Counted from the stretch's first letter, positions 26,201 to 41,200 are shown. The stretch: DNA of 64,000 nucleotides from Melanocharis versteri (GCA_013397845.1 VZTG01006775.1:100073-164072); one strand, 5' to 3'. Numbers and translations are program-made. Notes: generated by a model not told the origin, from the sequence alone.

Positions 26201-29200
26201 ACAGAGAGCAATTGGGAGGAGTGGCAGCTCCACTTTTTGTACAATCTCTCAATAAGAGCTTCATGTTTCCTTCTTAGAAATAATTTTTGTTACATTTCAA
26301 CATTCAGAAAACATGCCTGTGTGGCAAACAGAGACGGATCCGACTGACAACAAACCCAACATCTGCATAGGCTCGAGTGAATAATTCTAATCACAGTAGG
26401 ATACTGCCCCCAAAGGTTCCACCAAACTTACTTCTGCAGAAGGGGTAGGTGACAATGTCCTTGGAGACTGCAAAGACATAAAAAATCAGGTTATGAAATA
26501 TCATTGCATATACTGGGACAGAAAAAGGTAATCTAAACATTGCTGCAGATACTCTGATATATGGCAATATAAAGTGGCAATGCAGAAATTACTGAGGCCA
26601 TTCCAGCACTGGAACCTGCTTTTTCCACATTGCTCAGGGACTGGTCCATAAATCATTGAAGTTTAAATCAGTCGCTTCTGGGAGAATCTTTATAAGCGTG
26701 ATTAATTCAGTCAAGTATCATGCAAAATCATCTTAGCCATCTAATCATTGTGGTAATTAAAACATAGCTGTAAAGATCAAAATCAGAAAAAGTTATTAAT
26801 TTAATAATCATGCCTGTTATGAAGAAATCTTTAAAATGGAAATCAAAAGTAAATAAACTTAACTCAGAGCTTTGCATGGAAAATCAAAATACAGAATATC
26901 TTTCAGGATGAAGCATGTTTTCCCTCCAACGCACACACTCTGGCAAAAATGTGCTTCTCCCCAAGGCCTTACATTTCATACCCATGCAAAGGAGCACGTA
27001 GTTGTCATCAACATTTCTTTGATATGACCTCCTTTAAATCTCTATGTTCCTCCATGGTTACGTAAGGAGAACAGACAGGAATTACAAGCATGTGTATTGA
27101 AAGAACTGCACAAAGGCCAGTGGGCAGAAATATGCACAATATTATGAAAAGTTTCTGTAACACAGATAGGGAAACTGAGGCAAGAAATACCTTTAGAAGA
27201 AACGTATGATTATGCATATGCTGATGGTACAAGAACAAAGGCTATGGGTAATTACCAGTTATGTGCTCTTCAACCACCAGACAATTTGAAGCTGGCAGAT
27301 CAGGATTTAATTATTTCCTTTGTGCTTCAATATTATTTGTCATAATAAACTGGGCAAGAGATTATGCTTTTAAATAAGATCACAATTATAGAATGATATA
27401 ACTATTAAGATAATATCTCAGACACGAAAACTGCTGATTCTGATCTAACTACTACACTAATGTACAACAGCAGTATTGTAAAATGCATGCAGAGTTTCTG
27501 GTAATAAATATCCATCTAGTAAATATCTGTACATTTTGGACTGAGAGACCATTCACACTCATGGAGCTGGTGACACTGGGAATGCTAAGTATCCAAACAA
27601 AGGGGCAACATTTTTTAGTGGATACAGGGCGCCTCCTTTTCAGCAAGTTTCCATAAAGCTTTTACAGACTGCTTTTACTACTTTCCATCAAAGCCTTGAA
27701 AGTCTTTTACATTTGTATTCTCCGAATTCCTATCATCTAACAGCAGCAACTGTAAAAACTTTGCTCCGTATGAAACATGCCATACACAGTGCTTTGGAAC
27801 AACATTCTCTACAAAGCTGAGAGCTAACCTAAAACTTCCAACATGAATGAAAAAAGCCAATGTTGTGAGGTGCATTCCCACATTTTTCTACTAGCAATTC
27901 ATGTGCTACTCTAAATAAATGAATTTCTATCATCTGCATGGGTTACCTGGATGCTGAGGTAATGGCTGCAGTAAAAGGTAGTCATAGGAACCTAAGACTG
28001 GGAAAGCAGCCCAGAAAGTAGTGTGCTGAATCCAGGTATTTTTCCTTTCATGTATCTTTACTCCATTACTAGCTGACATAATCTCGTTTCTTTTCGGGAA
28101 ATGGAACCTCACTCCGCAGCCAAGTTACTGTTTTATCATGCACAGGTGAACTGTCAGATCTCAGACTCTGGGGCTGCCAAGGAATGTTTGGTTCTGCAGG
28201 TCTTTCAAAACCTGGTCTATCACAGAAGGCTACACTATGGTCAGTCTGAAACACACTGTGCAGGTGACTGAGAAAAGCAGCTCCACTCCAGAACAGCAAG
28301 CCAGAGGAAATACAGTGATGACTCCAGATGGGGAAGGGGAAAGGGGAAAGGGTAAAGGGGAAAGCAGAAAGGGGAAAGGGGAGAGGGCTCGTTCTGACCA
28401 AACTTACATAAAAATTTCTACTGCAACAGGCTTAATTCTCTATTGCTTTGAGATCTGAGAGTCTGCTCTAATAACTGAAGCCACACATGCCATTTTGTCG
28501 GCTGGGAAATTTCTGCTACTTTTTACAGGTGTCATTCTGCAACACAAGTTCCAGCATCTCACACTGATGCCATTTTAGCTGTCTTTTAACTGAACTACCA
28601 GGTGGGATCCCCGCTCCATTCTGAAGCATCTATCAGGTTAGAAAAAATCCTTTTTTCATTCTACGTCTGCTTGTTTAGCGAAAGGTTTTTCAGAGCATTC
28701 AGTGCTTTCAACGAACAGAATACTTGAAATAAAGGACACAGAGGTAAAGTGCTGCTTCTCAATATATACCCAACAAAAGCTGGAGCTGAGGAAGGACTAC
28801 TTCAGTGCTCATCAGGCTGCTGCTCACGGGGCAGAACCGACAGCTCCTGAAGAACCTGAATACCTGACAGTTTCTGGAAACGCTCTCCCTGCGTAGCAGA
28901 CAATTAATTTCCCATCTCGTTTGTGTCTCTGGAGGCCGCTGACAGGCGGAGCCAGCCCGGTGCTGCCCGCGAGAGGGCGCGGGGACAGCGCGGCTGCAGC
29001 GCCGGGACCGAGCGGAGCGCGGGGGGGAACGCGCCCGGCACCGCCCTGTCCTCCAATGCCCGGCCCTGCCCGGCCCTGCCCTACCCTGCCCTGCATTACC
29101 CTGTCCTGNTGCCTTACCCTGCCCAGCCCTCCCCTGCCTTACCCTGCCCTGCCCTGCCTTACCCTGCCCTGCCCACGCCGGCTCTGCGCTCTGCCACGCT

Positions 29201-32200
29201 GCGTTTTCTCGCTTTCTGTGGCTAAAGTGTACTGTTTTCTTGTCGCCCACTCTCTATAATTAAGGTTTGTGCCCATCTCCGGATTAATTTCGGTGCCTCT
29301 CGCGCCTCTCCCCTTGTACACCCAAAAACCTTTCTTTGCTGAGACTGGTGATTTTTTTTTTCCTTTTGCTCTTTAAATCATGGTGAGGGGCATTTCTAGT
29401 CCACAAGCATAAACCCCTTTTGTTTAACACCACCGCATACACACCCTTTGTAAGGGACAGGCGAACGGAAGAGATACGTGATGTGACGGGAAGCAGGGAC
29501 AGCTTGGAATCTCACCCCCCTCATCCCACAGATAAGCATCACCCTAGGAATGTAGTCCTACTAACCCCAGTAACTTTCCACTCCTTGCTAACCCACAATC
29601 CCCCGTTCCCGACCAGAGAAGCCCCTAGACTATATAACCCCATGAGATAAGATAATAAACGCCATTTGACTATCCACCACATTGGTGTCTGTATGTCCTG
29701 GACCGAGTGGCGCGGGAGAGGCCGCGCTGCCGTGCTGACGGTTTTGAAACCAGGTCGCCATGCCTTCATAGCAGAGGGCAACAACCCTTTGCAAAGAGAG
29801 AGCAGCAAATCACTGTCTCCACGACTAAACATGTCACCGTCCTTGCATTTAAAAGGTGATGGGGACTGATGTATGCTGGACCAAGATTGCTGTCACTCGA
29901 TTACCACAACACAAACATAGGGTAAGGGATCACTCCACCCCAATGGGCATGTGTTCTCATTAGGGCAAGGGAAGGGGACGAGAAACAGATACAAAGAGGT
30001 GAGGTAACTTGCCCAAGGTGACAGAAGTCAGCAGCAGCATTGGGTGAAAACCCAAGCTCTTCTGAAAAGAAGGTGAGAGCTCCTTCTGTTTCCTGAACAA
30101 ATTCCTGTAGTCACTAGAAATTAACTGAATTTAATGCTGGTGAAAATATGGTGTAAGAAAACCCCAAAGGCTTTTGCTTATTCCCAGAACAAGCGTAAAA
30201 GCAGACAACTTACACCATATTGCTTTATCAGCTTCCAACATACTGCTTTGGCAGTAAGAAGCTCCCCTTTAAGGATTAACAAATAATGCACTTTCTCTGG
30301 TGGTGAGATCAGTTCCCTCTGTGTGACTAACAAGAGACTTGTGTTTGTAGCAGGTTTTGTGGAACGGGTCAGGCCTCTTGGAACTGGTCAGAGGTCACCA
30401 ATGCATCTCACAGTGGTTTTGAACCAGATGCCAGCTGCATTCACTACCACCATGAGTTGGAGGGGAGAAATTCTGTAGCGTTCTGACCTGTTAATCTCTT
30501 ATTTTATTCCTGAGCTGAATTTCCAATTCCTGATTTAAAAAACTAACTCTATAAAACATTAAAAAACAAAGGAGAAAAACTGATGCAGTTCTGACCCGCT
30601 GGTAGGCAGAACACTGATAAGAAAGCAGACTATCAGTCACACTGATCTGGTCATCCACAGACCACTGGTTCCTGAATGATTTACTATAATTCTTTCTTCT
30701 TCAACTGATCTTCATACTCAATTCAGTTACAGCCAGTGAGGTCACTGAGACTGCAGCGGTAAATCCATTTCCACGTCCATTTAGATTTGCATTCAGGAAG
30801 TCTGATTCACAGACAGGTGGTATTACAGGACAAAACCTGCTTCACAGACTGCACTGGAATCATGTAAATAGTAATTGCAGCTATGGAAATTCACCTGAGA
30901 AAACTGGGGACCGACAATCTGAAAGATATCTTTACATACAAGTTTAGAAGAATAAATGACACAGCTTTTTCTTATTGCTGCACACAAGAATCCTTACTAA
31001 ATGTCAGCAGGTTAAAATGTGAGGCAGGTATTTCTATGACACAATTAAACTGCTTTCCCAGGTGGAAGAGCACTTCATCCTGACACAGTTCAGATTTTAT
31101 CCAGTATGTCTGGCAAAGTGCTCTGGTGATAAATATTTCTCTTCAGTATGGGTGAGATAAGTATCCTGCTGCTCTTAGCCCACAGACTATCACAGTATTC
31201 CTCCTATTCAGTTGTGAATTTTGGTGCTCCACAGCACAGCTGCACACCGGCTTTTGCCTCACGTTCTGGACTTTGCCATTCCCAAAGATTAGGATATCCA
31301 TGGGAGCCATGAGGAGGCACACAGAGACAGCCTGCAAGCCTCCCCCCTGCCATTGCTCTGCTGGTGTTAGTGTAGGTGTCTAATCCCGCAGTTTCACAGT
31401 GAGGCTGCACCGTGAGTGTTCCCAGTACCCCCAGATGAGACAGACACAAAGCAGTGTGAACAGCAGCAGCAACGACCTCCAGGAGTGCCAATGGGAAGCG
31501 AAGCAGGCTCTGGATGCAGTGCACAGCGGAATGAGGCGCTGGTGGGTCATTACCTCTCCAAGACTCTGTCTCTCCTGTCTGTCCTCGTAGGCGGAGGTGT
31601 AGAATGGCTCATAAGTAATTAGGTCTGGACGTTCAATGTCATAAATGGCCTTGACTTTGGGAATGGCTGCTAAATCCTTGTAATCAAGGATTTCATTGTC
31701 TACTTTTGCCTAAAGGTCAAAGACAGAAGATAAATTAACTCACACAAATGCATTGGCAATTTCTGTTTTACACAATTCATGATTTTGTGTATTTGTTGTC
31801 ACACTGTTGCTATGGAAACCCCTTTTTGGCACCCTACATGTGGAGTGAATGCTTCTTGTTCTTCTCCAGCAGGCCTCCTCTGCAGCAGCTCACAGTGTTT
31901 TCTCTCCTCTTAGGGAAGAAAGAACATGGCATATATAGATCTATTTACAAAAGTTTCTTATCCCCAGTAGTGAGCTGGAAACTTCAGCTCTGCAAATGAC
32001 TCATATTGTGGCCTCAGGCAAGTATTTTCACCTTTCTGCTCTTGTTTTCCCATATGTAAAATGGGTGATAACATCAATTTAGTTTGCAGATTACAGAGAT
32101 TACAAAAGGATTTCATGCTGAAGACCACAGACAGATACTCAATTTGTAACTGTGCACACAAGAGGAAACAGAACTTACTGGAATGAAATAAAAAGACAAG

Positions 32201-35200
32201 GAGGACTGTCAGGACTGGGTATCCAAACTCCCAAATGAAATTATTACATTGCATTCATCACTCATCCTATGCCCAGGCTTCTGACTAAAGCATCCACTCC
32301 TTATCAACTACATGGTGCAAGCATGGACTGTTTTTTCCACTAAGATTGCAAGGAGATCTTGACCAGCTAAAAAATGCAAGTAGGAAATAAATTCCAAAGT
32401 CAGCTGCACCCATTAGAGGCAGATGGAAAGAGGCCTTACATTTAGTTTAGATAACTAATATCTTTCTTTACTTACAGAAAGACTTCAAATAAATCATCAT
32501 ACATTTTTACCTACCTTACAGAAATACATGGATGACTAAAACTGAAAGGAGATATTCAAGTTGTTTTTCAGCACTTCTGCAAGATACTTTATTCATAGTA
32601 GGTTGCATAAGGAAACTCACATTCAGCTCTGTTCTTCCTGAGTGCTAGCACCCAGTAATTTCAGATTAATATGCATTTGCCTTCCCAAGCTCTCTAACAA
32701 CCACTGGTCTTGATGGTTCTTAAGCAATGCTTTAACAAAACATTTCTTGCTAGAGAAGCAAGGTTTGAAATAGTTAGGACATTCACTCTCTAAAAATAGA
32801 CTCAAATCTGTTTAGCTTTTAATTACCAGATATAACAAAGTACCTTAAGCCATTTTAACCCTTAAAATATTTAGGCATATTAATATACGCTATTTCTGTA
32901 GTACTTATACCACAGTCTGTTAATGAGCTGCAAATAGGTCTGGATACTCTTAATCCAATATCAGTTACTACAGATATTTTTGTAGAACCCCAATCTAGGC
33001 CGCCATGTTGCTCTACAGATGGTGATTTTGAGCAGCAATTAAATTTCATAAGCTACAGTTTATGCAGTTGATATTACCCGCAGAATGGCAGTTCTCCAGG
33101 ACATGCTTTGTCTTTTGATATCTGCAGTGTCAACACTTTTCATATATCAGCTTATTTTTGTGGTTGTTGAAATGCATAGAAGAACTAGAGTTTAACTCAG
33201 GACGTGAGATTTGTAATTTTGGACATTTTTTCTGCATTATTATAAATGTAACTGCCAAATTTCTGTGGTTTACTCCACATTTTCATCCATATAATCTCAA
33301 GGTTATCTAAAAAATCAGTGATTCAGTATTATGCTTAATAACATCTTTGTCCTAAATTAAAAACACCTTTCCTTTCACAACCAGAACATCTGATTTCTGA
33401 AATGGAAGGTGTTGGATCAGCCAGGCTTCTTTCAGTGTAGCTGACCCTGCTCCCCACGTTCCCCAAATGCAGAGAGCAGATCTCTCAAAAATTGTGTATC
33501 AAAGTGCACAGATCTCCTCACAAAATCCTTACAAAGTCAAATGACCCCTCTGCCCTCTGCCCCTCCTCACACCACCAAGTGACATCAAAAGATTTCCTGC
33601 ACCTTTCCAAGAGAAATGTGACCTGGAAAAGGCCTACCCTGCTCTTGAAATCCTGCAGTTATAAAAGCTACATGGCGAAGGCTTTAACAAATTAAGCACT
33701 AAAATAAAGCATCAGTATAAAAGTGATTTATTTCAGCATGAGTACCTCATGTGCAAGCAAAGGCTTGGCAGCTTATTCATCAGAAGGAATACTTACATAG
33801 ATAGTGTGGCCTGGAGAGCCAGGTATACTGGAACCTGGTCTGGAATAAATGCTTTCTGATGATGTTCTTGTAGGCTGAAAAACAAAAGGGAACTTTTGAG
33901 AGCAATCTGAAGCCATTAACGTTGGCAATTTTAAGTGAAGAAATCTGCATACATCTCGAAAATAACTGAATTTAGGAAAAAATGTCAACACAAATGCAAG
34001 CATTCTGGCAAATTCCACAATTTTGTGAGGCAAGTGGGCTTTTTTTTTTGGTTGTTTTTTTTGGTAGGGGAAGGAGTGGTGTGAGGGGGGAAGAGGTTTT
34101 CTAAATCATACAGTGTAAAAGACCAGACTGACAACAATAATGAACAAAATCAAACAACACCTGCCAGAGACACTGTAGGAGCCATACAAAGAACCATCCA
34201 GGATAGTCCTGCTGGTCATTTTAGCAACATGTTAGTTCACAAACCACTGTAGGGATCAGCAGTCCAGCAGACAAAACTGTTGTGAGGAGCACAGCACACA
34301 CGTTATCTCTTTCCAGGTGTTCAATCCCTGGATTTCCATTAGGAATGAAATCATCAGAACTGAATTCAGCCTTCCTAAGTAGAAGGACCTGAAATCCTTT
34401 GCTTCGAGCTGTTCCCTACATGTGCAGCACAACCAAGATGCAGCAGGGAAGTAAAATATTGGTTGAAATGTCATGATTCCTCATACTGCAAAAGTCATGA
34501 TGTTTAATGACAATGTCCTGCAAACTGAAACTCATGAGAATGCCCTCATCCCTACAGAGCCAGTGCTGCTACACTTAGTAGATTTTCCAACACTTTGTCA
34601 GGACTAAACAGACACTGATGCCCTGAGGGAAGTTCTGTGAGGGGAGACAAAATAACTGATGACCAAGATGTGGGGACCCTGAAAACCTGATGCATTTGAA
34701 AAGCATTCTATTTAAACAAGAGTCACCCTGCTTATCGTGGCAATTACTCCTAAACTTGGCACGCAGCAGACACACAAAGGTAGTCAAACATATCCCAACT
34801 GCAACTGAGAAACCATGAACAATTTTTGCTCCCTAATTGACCGCAATCAACCAAATCCCACCACAAAGCCTTGTGTCAGCAGATGACCCTGATGACTCCA
34901 GTGCAGTGGGATACTTCAAAGTCACTTAAAATTAGATCCTGGTCAACAGTCCTTACCTCATCAGCTTGTGACATCAGGCCCCCTGGACTAAGGGACCTTC
35001 AGGCACACCTGAAGAGAAACAAGGCTTGACAGCCTGGCTCACTGTTTCTTAGGAAATATTAGAGTGAACACAAAAATGCTACCGGGACCTATTTTATCTC
35101 TCAGCACACATTTCCTGAAAGAACCCTTCAACTGACCCCAGAGACTTTCTACTTTTAATTTCAAAGCCAGAGAAGCTATTGGAACCATCTGTATATAAAA

Positions 35201-38200
35201 TGCTGAAGACTAGTCATGGATCATACAGCAGGCTTTCTCTGACTTCCCTTTTGAAAATGAAGTCACCACATTCAGGGAGGGTTAGAGAAACAAAAGGCTT
35301 TGAGTATGTTCCACCAAAATACGTAAGATTCAGATTAAACAGAGAGCAGATGTAGCTGTGGACTGATACAGTCACAAATCCTCTCCAGAGCATGTTTGAG
35401 AACACTTTCTCAGCTGGACCTTTACATGTTTCTTTTCTTTTCTCTCTGTAGCTGCAAATTCCTACATCTCAAAAGGGAACACAAATTTCTTAACTGCCCT
35501 TCAGCTCCTCCCAAACCAAAAAACCCAACAACAAGCACTTGTTTCATGGAAATGTTGCAGGAATTGAGCTGGAAAATCTGGCTGCTGTTGAGAAACACTT
35601 TATTCTCTCTTCTATTCTTCCATTTCACTCTGTTTGAGTGGAGACACATGTAATATGTTGCTGCAGTTACTATGGAAAACAATTGTTTTCATTACAACAT
35701 AGGCAACAGAATTAAGTACTTGAGGTACTGTTAGGGGTGTCTCTGTTACCTCTGGCTTTTGGCAGACATACTTTGAGAGTTTTGTCTGCTCAATTTTCCC
35801 TGTTGTAGGAAAACAAGTGTTAGAGGCAGTTATGGCTTATTCCCACTTGGCAGGCCCTACGGATCTTTTATAATTGCCTCAGAAAACAAGAAATTCTCAA
35901 TCCTCGCTCCAGCTCCTTAATCTCATCTCTTAGTGTCACTGCTAAAAATCTTTTCGTTTAAGGAAAATTCACTTGCATTTATCACTTCAGCAAATTTATT
36001 AAATAAAGTTAGACACCTTCAGAAGAGAGTTTCAGCCATATCCTGGTAATAACTTTCTTAGCTGCTCTTAAGCCTGGAGTACAAGAGGAATTGTCAGATG
36101 GACTGGCAAGTTGTAGCACCTGTTCTTCATTTCCTCACTGTGTTTCTGTTCCAAGTTCCTCTTTACCATCCCATTAACAAGGCCACGAGCCAGATATGAC
36201 ACCCTTTAAACTAGTTTTCTATTTTCTCTAATTCTTTCTGTGTACATCAATTTTACCTTCTGCCTATTGCAAAGCTCCCCACTGCCTGGGCAGGACGCCC
36301 TGCTGCCAGCCACGGCCTGAGCACACACTGCTCCCTTCCTGAGGAGCCAAATCCAAGCAGACCTGCAACTCAGGCTCCTCTGGCAGCTCCCAGTCCTGTA
36401 CCTTGCTTGTGTCTAAACATACCCTTGAAGACAGTGCATGAAAAAGGACTTGTACATCTACTCTCACCCTTCCTGCCTCACTTTGCCCTGTTTCTTATTT
36501 CGAGTTACACAGGCTGTTTCCATCACAGATGGCTCTTTCCTACTCTGCTTCTTCCCATATGGTCTGGAATCCTTCACAGCTTTGCACTTTCCCCTGAAGA
36601 CAATTGCATTGCACTTAAAAACATTTGTGCTGCTTGCTTTAACAAACATACACCAAAGATTCCTTGATATAAGCTGTTCCTCTGGCATACTTTTAGTTGC
36701 TATGGTTGGCTCCTCTCCTAAGAGACCCATAACAGCTCCCGTTTGAAAATCCGTGACCTGGTTTGGCTTTTATTAGGTTGAACGTTACACTTTCATCCCT
36801 GACCCTCTGTAACACCATTGGGACTCTACCTTAAACAGGTGGCAAGAGACACACTGGAGGCCAAGTTCTCTATTGGTGTAACTGCACTGGGGTGTAAATT
36901 CCACCTTAGAGGGGAGCTGATCAGAGCACAGCTAAAACAGGAATAGGAATGGCCCTGATGTAACCTTTAACATTGGAGATGTGGAGATAACACGAGTGCA
37001 TCTCTTTCACACGTTATTCAAAGGAAACAGGTGAAGAAAGAGGACACAATTTTTAATACGAATGCAACAATTTAGAGGTATTTACTTCCATCACAATAGT
37101 TCTGTGACACTTGTTCTACACTCCCAACAACAAAACAAGTTAAGCTGCCTAACTTCCACAAACAGATCTGAAATATTTTTTATATGATTGTTCTTTTCCT
37201 TGAAGGATTTGAATACAGCTTTTTATAAAGCCACCTTTGCGTAGAGAAATTTAAAGGAAATTTCTATGAAGAGCTAATCTTTTTTTCTTTTCTGGTGGAA
37301 CATGGCTTCTCCACATTTTCTGACAGTAGAAGAGTCATCGCTTTTTTCCTTTCCTCTTCCACGCAAATGGATATACCAGTAGTAAATATATCAATATAGG
37401 ATGTCTGTACCAAATACAGAAAGTCTATGAAGTATATGAAAAAAAAAAATCAATAGAAATTCAGTCAAGAAAAATTCATGCATGTCATTAAAGGAGCCAA
37501 AGGAAAAAACAGATCATAAAGCATCTAAAATATTTGCAAGACTTCTCAGTATTTCCCACTTTATCACAGACTTCTTATTTTAATATTTTTGTTCTTCATT
37601 CCATGCATTTGCCTTCAACACAAAAGTTCTTTACCAGTTTCATTTGCAGATTGATAGAGGTAACACCAACTGTCATGCTCATCCTCTTAGGTTCACCGTG
37701 AACTGAGTGCTCAATTATCATACCACCCATGCAGATGCCGCAAAATAATTAACTCGATATTTTAATATTAGACTACAAAGCTTAAGATGTTCATCTGCAT
37801 TTACCCCTGTTTGTCATGTCATCATGCACGGTACATCATCTAAATAAGTAACTTCTTAAAAAAAACCACATATATTCGCTGCTAGAGCCATTCACATCAT
37901 CCAAGTGCTGCTACAATGTGGTGGCTCTGGCATTCTCAAGTACAGATGTTCAGCATCATGCTCTGTAAAAACTTACAGGTGCAGGCAACCAGATCAAAAC
38001 TGATCCCAAGAACATCTGGCCAAATGGATGCACTATCGTTTTACAAAGGCATCGTCACCATTTACAGTACCTGCCTTAATTTTTTGATAGAGTTCATTAT
38101 GCAAGGCGGTGATAATAGCTGCAGAAGAACGAATATGTTTTCACTTAGTAACATTTAACATCGTAGCTTAAGCAAATTTTCTAAACCTCAGAAGCTACTT

Positions 38201-41200
38201 TAAGTGAAGCAAATTTATAAATAAACTAACAGAAGATTAGGATGGAATTTTTTCTACTGGGCAGACACTGCAACTGTAAGGGATTTAACTTTCTCAGTAA
38301 CTTGTTACACTGACTACCTGCTCTATCAATTGCAAGGTTTTACAGTTAATTAGGACTTGGAACCAGGGTTCATAAAATACGGATTTCCTTTGGATTTCTG
38401 TAATTTTCAATGGCTGTACAAGACCAACAAAGCCCCTCAATGTTGGCATTCTTTGTGCCTCTTTGCTGGTTTACCTGTACCCTTCTCCTTACAAGAGTGT
38501 TTCCTTCAAGTGCATGCATTCCTTATTTCTCTGCACTAAATATGCATCAAGACAAAACCAGTGAACAGGTTTAGTTCAAACTCACACAGACACAGATATT
38601 AATAGGTTACAACTAATTTTTCTTTCCTTTCTGGACACAAACGCCAGAAGGGAGAATGAATTGTCAGCACATAATCACTGAAGATATATTGGTACCAAAC
38701 AAACTTCTACAATACTACTCATGCAAACTTAGCCTTCATTAAGAATAAGTTAAGTGGGAAGAACAAGAAAATAAAGTGGGAAGTCCAGAACATACTGAAT
38801 TCAACACAAGCTTTCAGAGAATTCAGAGGATTTCACCCTACCATTTTCAATTTTCATGTAGATTCAAGCCTTTGGCCTACTTTTATAGCAACAGCAATGA
38901 CAGTACCTTTGTGTCTGCTCTGTAGAAAAAGACTTGAAGCCAACATCTGCCTTGAGTTACACTTTGTAGAATCACCATGTAAATCTAAACAGAATTTAAT
39001 ACTGACCAAATTTACACAAGAGGATATTCATCTGACCCTAAGCTATTTGTATCCTACACAGTCTGCAAAGCAGGAAAGAGAACATACCTTTATTTTAACA
39101 TGGGCTGCTCCTATTTTGCCTTGTATATTTTTCTAATACATTGAATAGGATTTGGGTTTTAATCCTGAGGCTCCTGGATTTCAAAACTGGAAACTCAGAC
39201 TCGTGTGTGCTAAGCTGAAGCAAAAAGTCACTACACTGGCCTAAAAATGAGTGAAATGGTCCCATAGTTTGCTGTTCTCAGACTCCAACATTTTATTCCA
39301 TAAAGCTTAGGACTGAAGAGACACTGCTCTCCTTAGGAGCACGGATAACACACTTTTATGCTGCACTTTCTTGATACACAGACCTGTAGCTAACAGAGAC
39401 AGAGGCATTCAACAGCAGTTAAGTAACTAAATCACTGTGCAGGACAAAGGGTAGAGAGCTTGCATTAACCCCCACTGAATCCCAGCATTGGATTCCACCA
39501 TCCAACGCCCTCCTGCAGGCTGGATCTGACACAGACACCCTGCCCTGGCTGACATACGACTGCATCTACTCTGCCACGAGAGATGGGAAGGCTGCACAAA
39601 CCAACACCAGGGAAAGCCAGTGGCATGGACTCTCAGCCTGTCTGCCTGCTGCCAGCCTGTACCAGGTCTGCACCAGTGCGCTCTGACTTCGTCACCAGGT
39701 GAAAACTGCCTCAGGTGAACCTGCATCAGCACAGCCACACGTCCCACAGCAGACACAACCAACAAACAAACACTGCCCTGAAGGAGAAGAAATGGGAGTG
39801 GGTGGTGTTTGTAGGTGCAGACTCAGGAAAATCTGAAAGTAGAGAGCTGCTCCAGAGTCAAGAGGACAGAGAGGACCTTGCAACTCACATGCGGATGTGC
39901 ACCAGATTAGAGAGGCAAATGCTCTCAGGCAGCACACGGAATATATCCAAACCTGGGATTCTGTAAGCATTTTCTCAACTAAACTATGCATGGGTAGTTG
40001 GTCAATACACATATAAAAAAAGGAAGTGACTTAACTGATGGCTTTTTTTTTTTCTAAAAACGTATGTCATTGTTCATGGAAATCTATTTCTTTTTAACCA
40101 TCGCTTTAAACTCAGATATTTTTCACCATTTTCATTTGCTTCATATTTGCACTCTAATATTTTGTTTCAGAAGGAAAACTCTCTGGAATACTGGAAGACC
40201 AATACTACAGCCCCCAAAAGCTCATCTGAATCTAAAATAAAAAAGTTAATTTTAAGCATTTCATTAAACAAAATAAAAAATGTGAGAATTAACAAGCAAC
40301 ACTGAAACAAGTGATGCAAAATACAGCGTCAGTGCCCATGGTGGCATGTGATAGCAGGAAAGCTGTGTGGCAGGAGTAGTAGCAAGCGCAGCAAATGACA
40401 GTAATGAAGAATCTTCTCAGTAAAGAAGATCATTATCAACACTATGAAAACACAACAGCAAACCTCTGCAGAGCGTGGCCTGCGCAGAACCAGACTCTTT
40501 GGATAAAAGAACTCAGATGAGGAATGCTGTCATGAAACACAAAAGGGAAAAATGAGTGAAAAGGAAAGCAGTTTCCCCAGTTCAGTGGTTAAGCTCTTTT
40601 TTCAATCAAGTTATTATCATCTACTTGTGTTATAATATCTGTTACTTACTGACCGCTGCAGAATCATGAACAGCCAGACAGTTGTAAATAAACACCTAAG
40701 CAATATATATTTTTGTAACATGCATATGGTTGCTTTGTTTTCTGCTTGTTTTGTCTTTGTAAACTTCCACAAATATCCATGGGGAAAAGATCTAAAGCAA
40801 CCATTGCTTTTATGAACTCCCTCTCAGATCTTGACCAGCTCAAATGCTGATTAGTTGATATCACAATTCAGTTACTGAGAGAAAACAGAACTTGCTGAAA
40901 ACTTCTGAAGTGACTTCAGTGATAAAAGGGTTTTTGTTTTGTTTTGTTCTATAGGGAAAGGAAACCCAGCAAGCAAATAGGCAATGGCACTGGCTTTTTG
41001 CAGAAACCACCAAAAAATCTAGGCCTGACCCTGAATAAAAAACTGAAATTTAATCGAAGTACAGATCCCAATTTACTGCTGACATGCTCAAATAGCACAC
41101 AGTTCCCCCAGTTTTGTTTGTTCCTGTACCTACCTGTTTGCTACTGCCTTCATTTGAGTCAACAGGATGAAGCACGTGTCAAAGTCATCAAAGTGAACTC

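Larger units (their letters stand above)
26468..31553 (-). other. ABLIM1 intron with CpG island, solo LTR and MIR remnants
   Basis: This 5086-bp intron is the most structured one in the window. It holds a MIR fragment near 27.17 kb, a GGGGAAA repeat at 28.33 kb, a CpG island and CCCTG repeat at 28.93-29.17 kb, an ERVK-like solo LTR at 29.45-29.78 kb and a second MIR at about 30.0 kb. Each is listed separately. I see no coding exon. Confidence 0.8.

Noticed and set aside
28759..29250. 163-codon minus-strand frame rich in GQGRAGQG repeats
   Set aside because: It is a translation of the CCCTG minisatellite and CpG island, contains an unknown base, and is low complexity.
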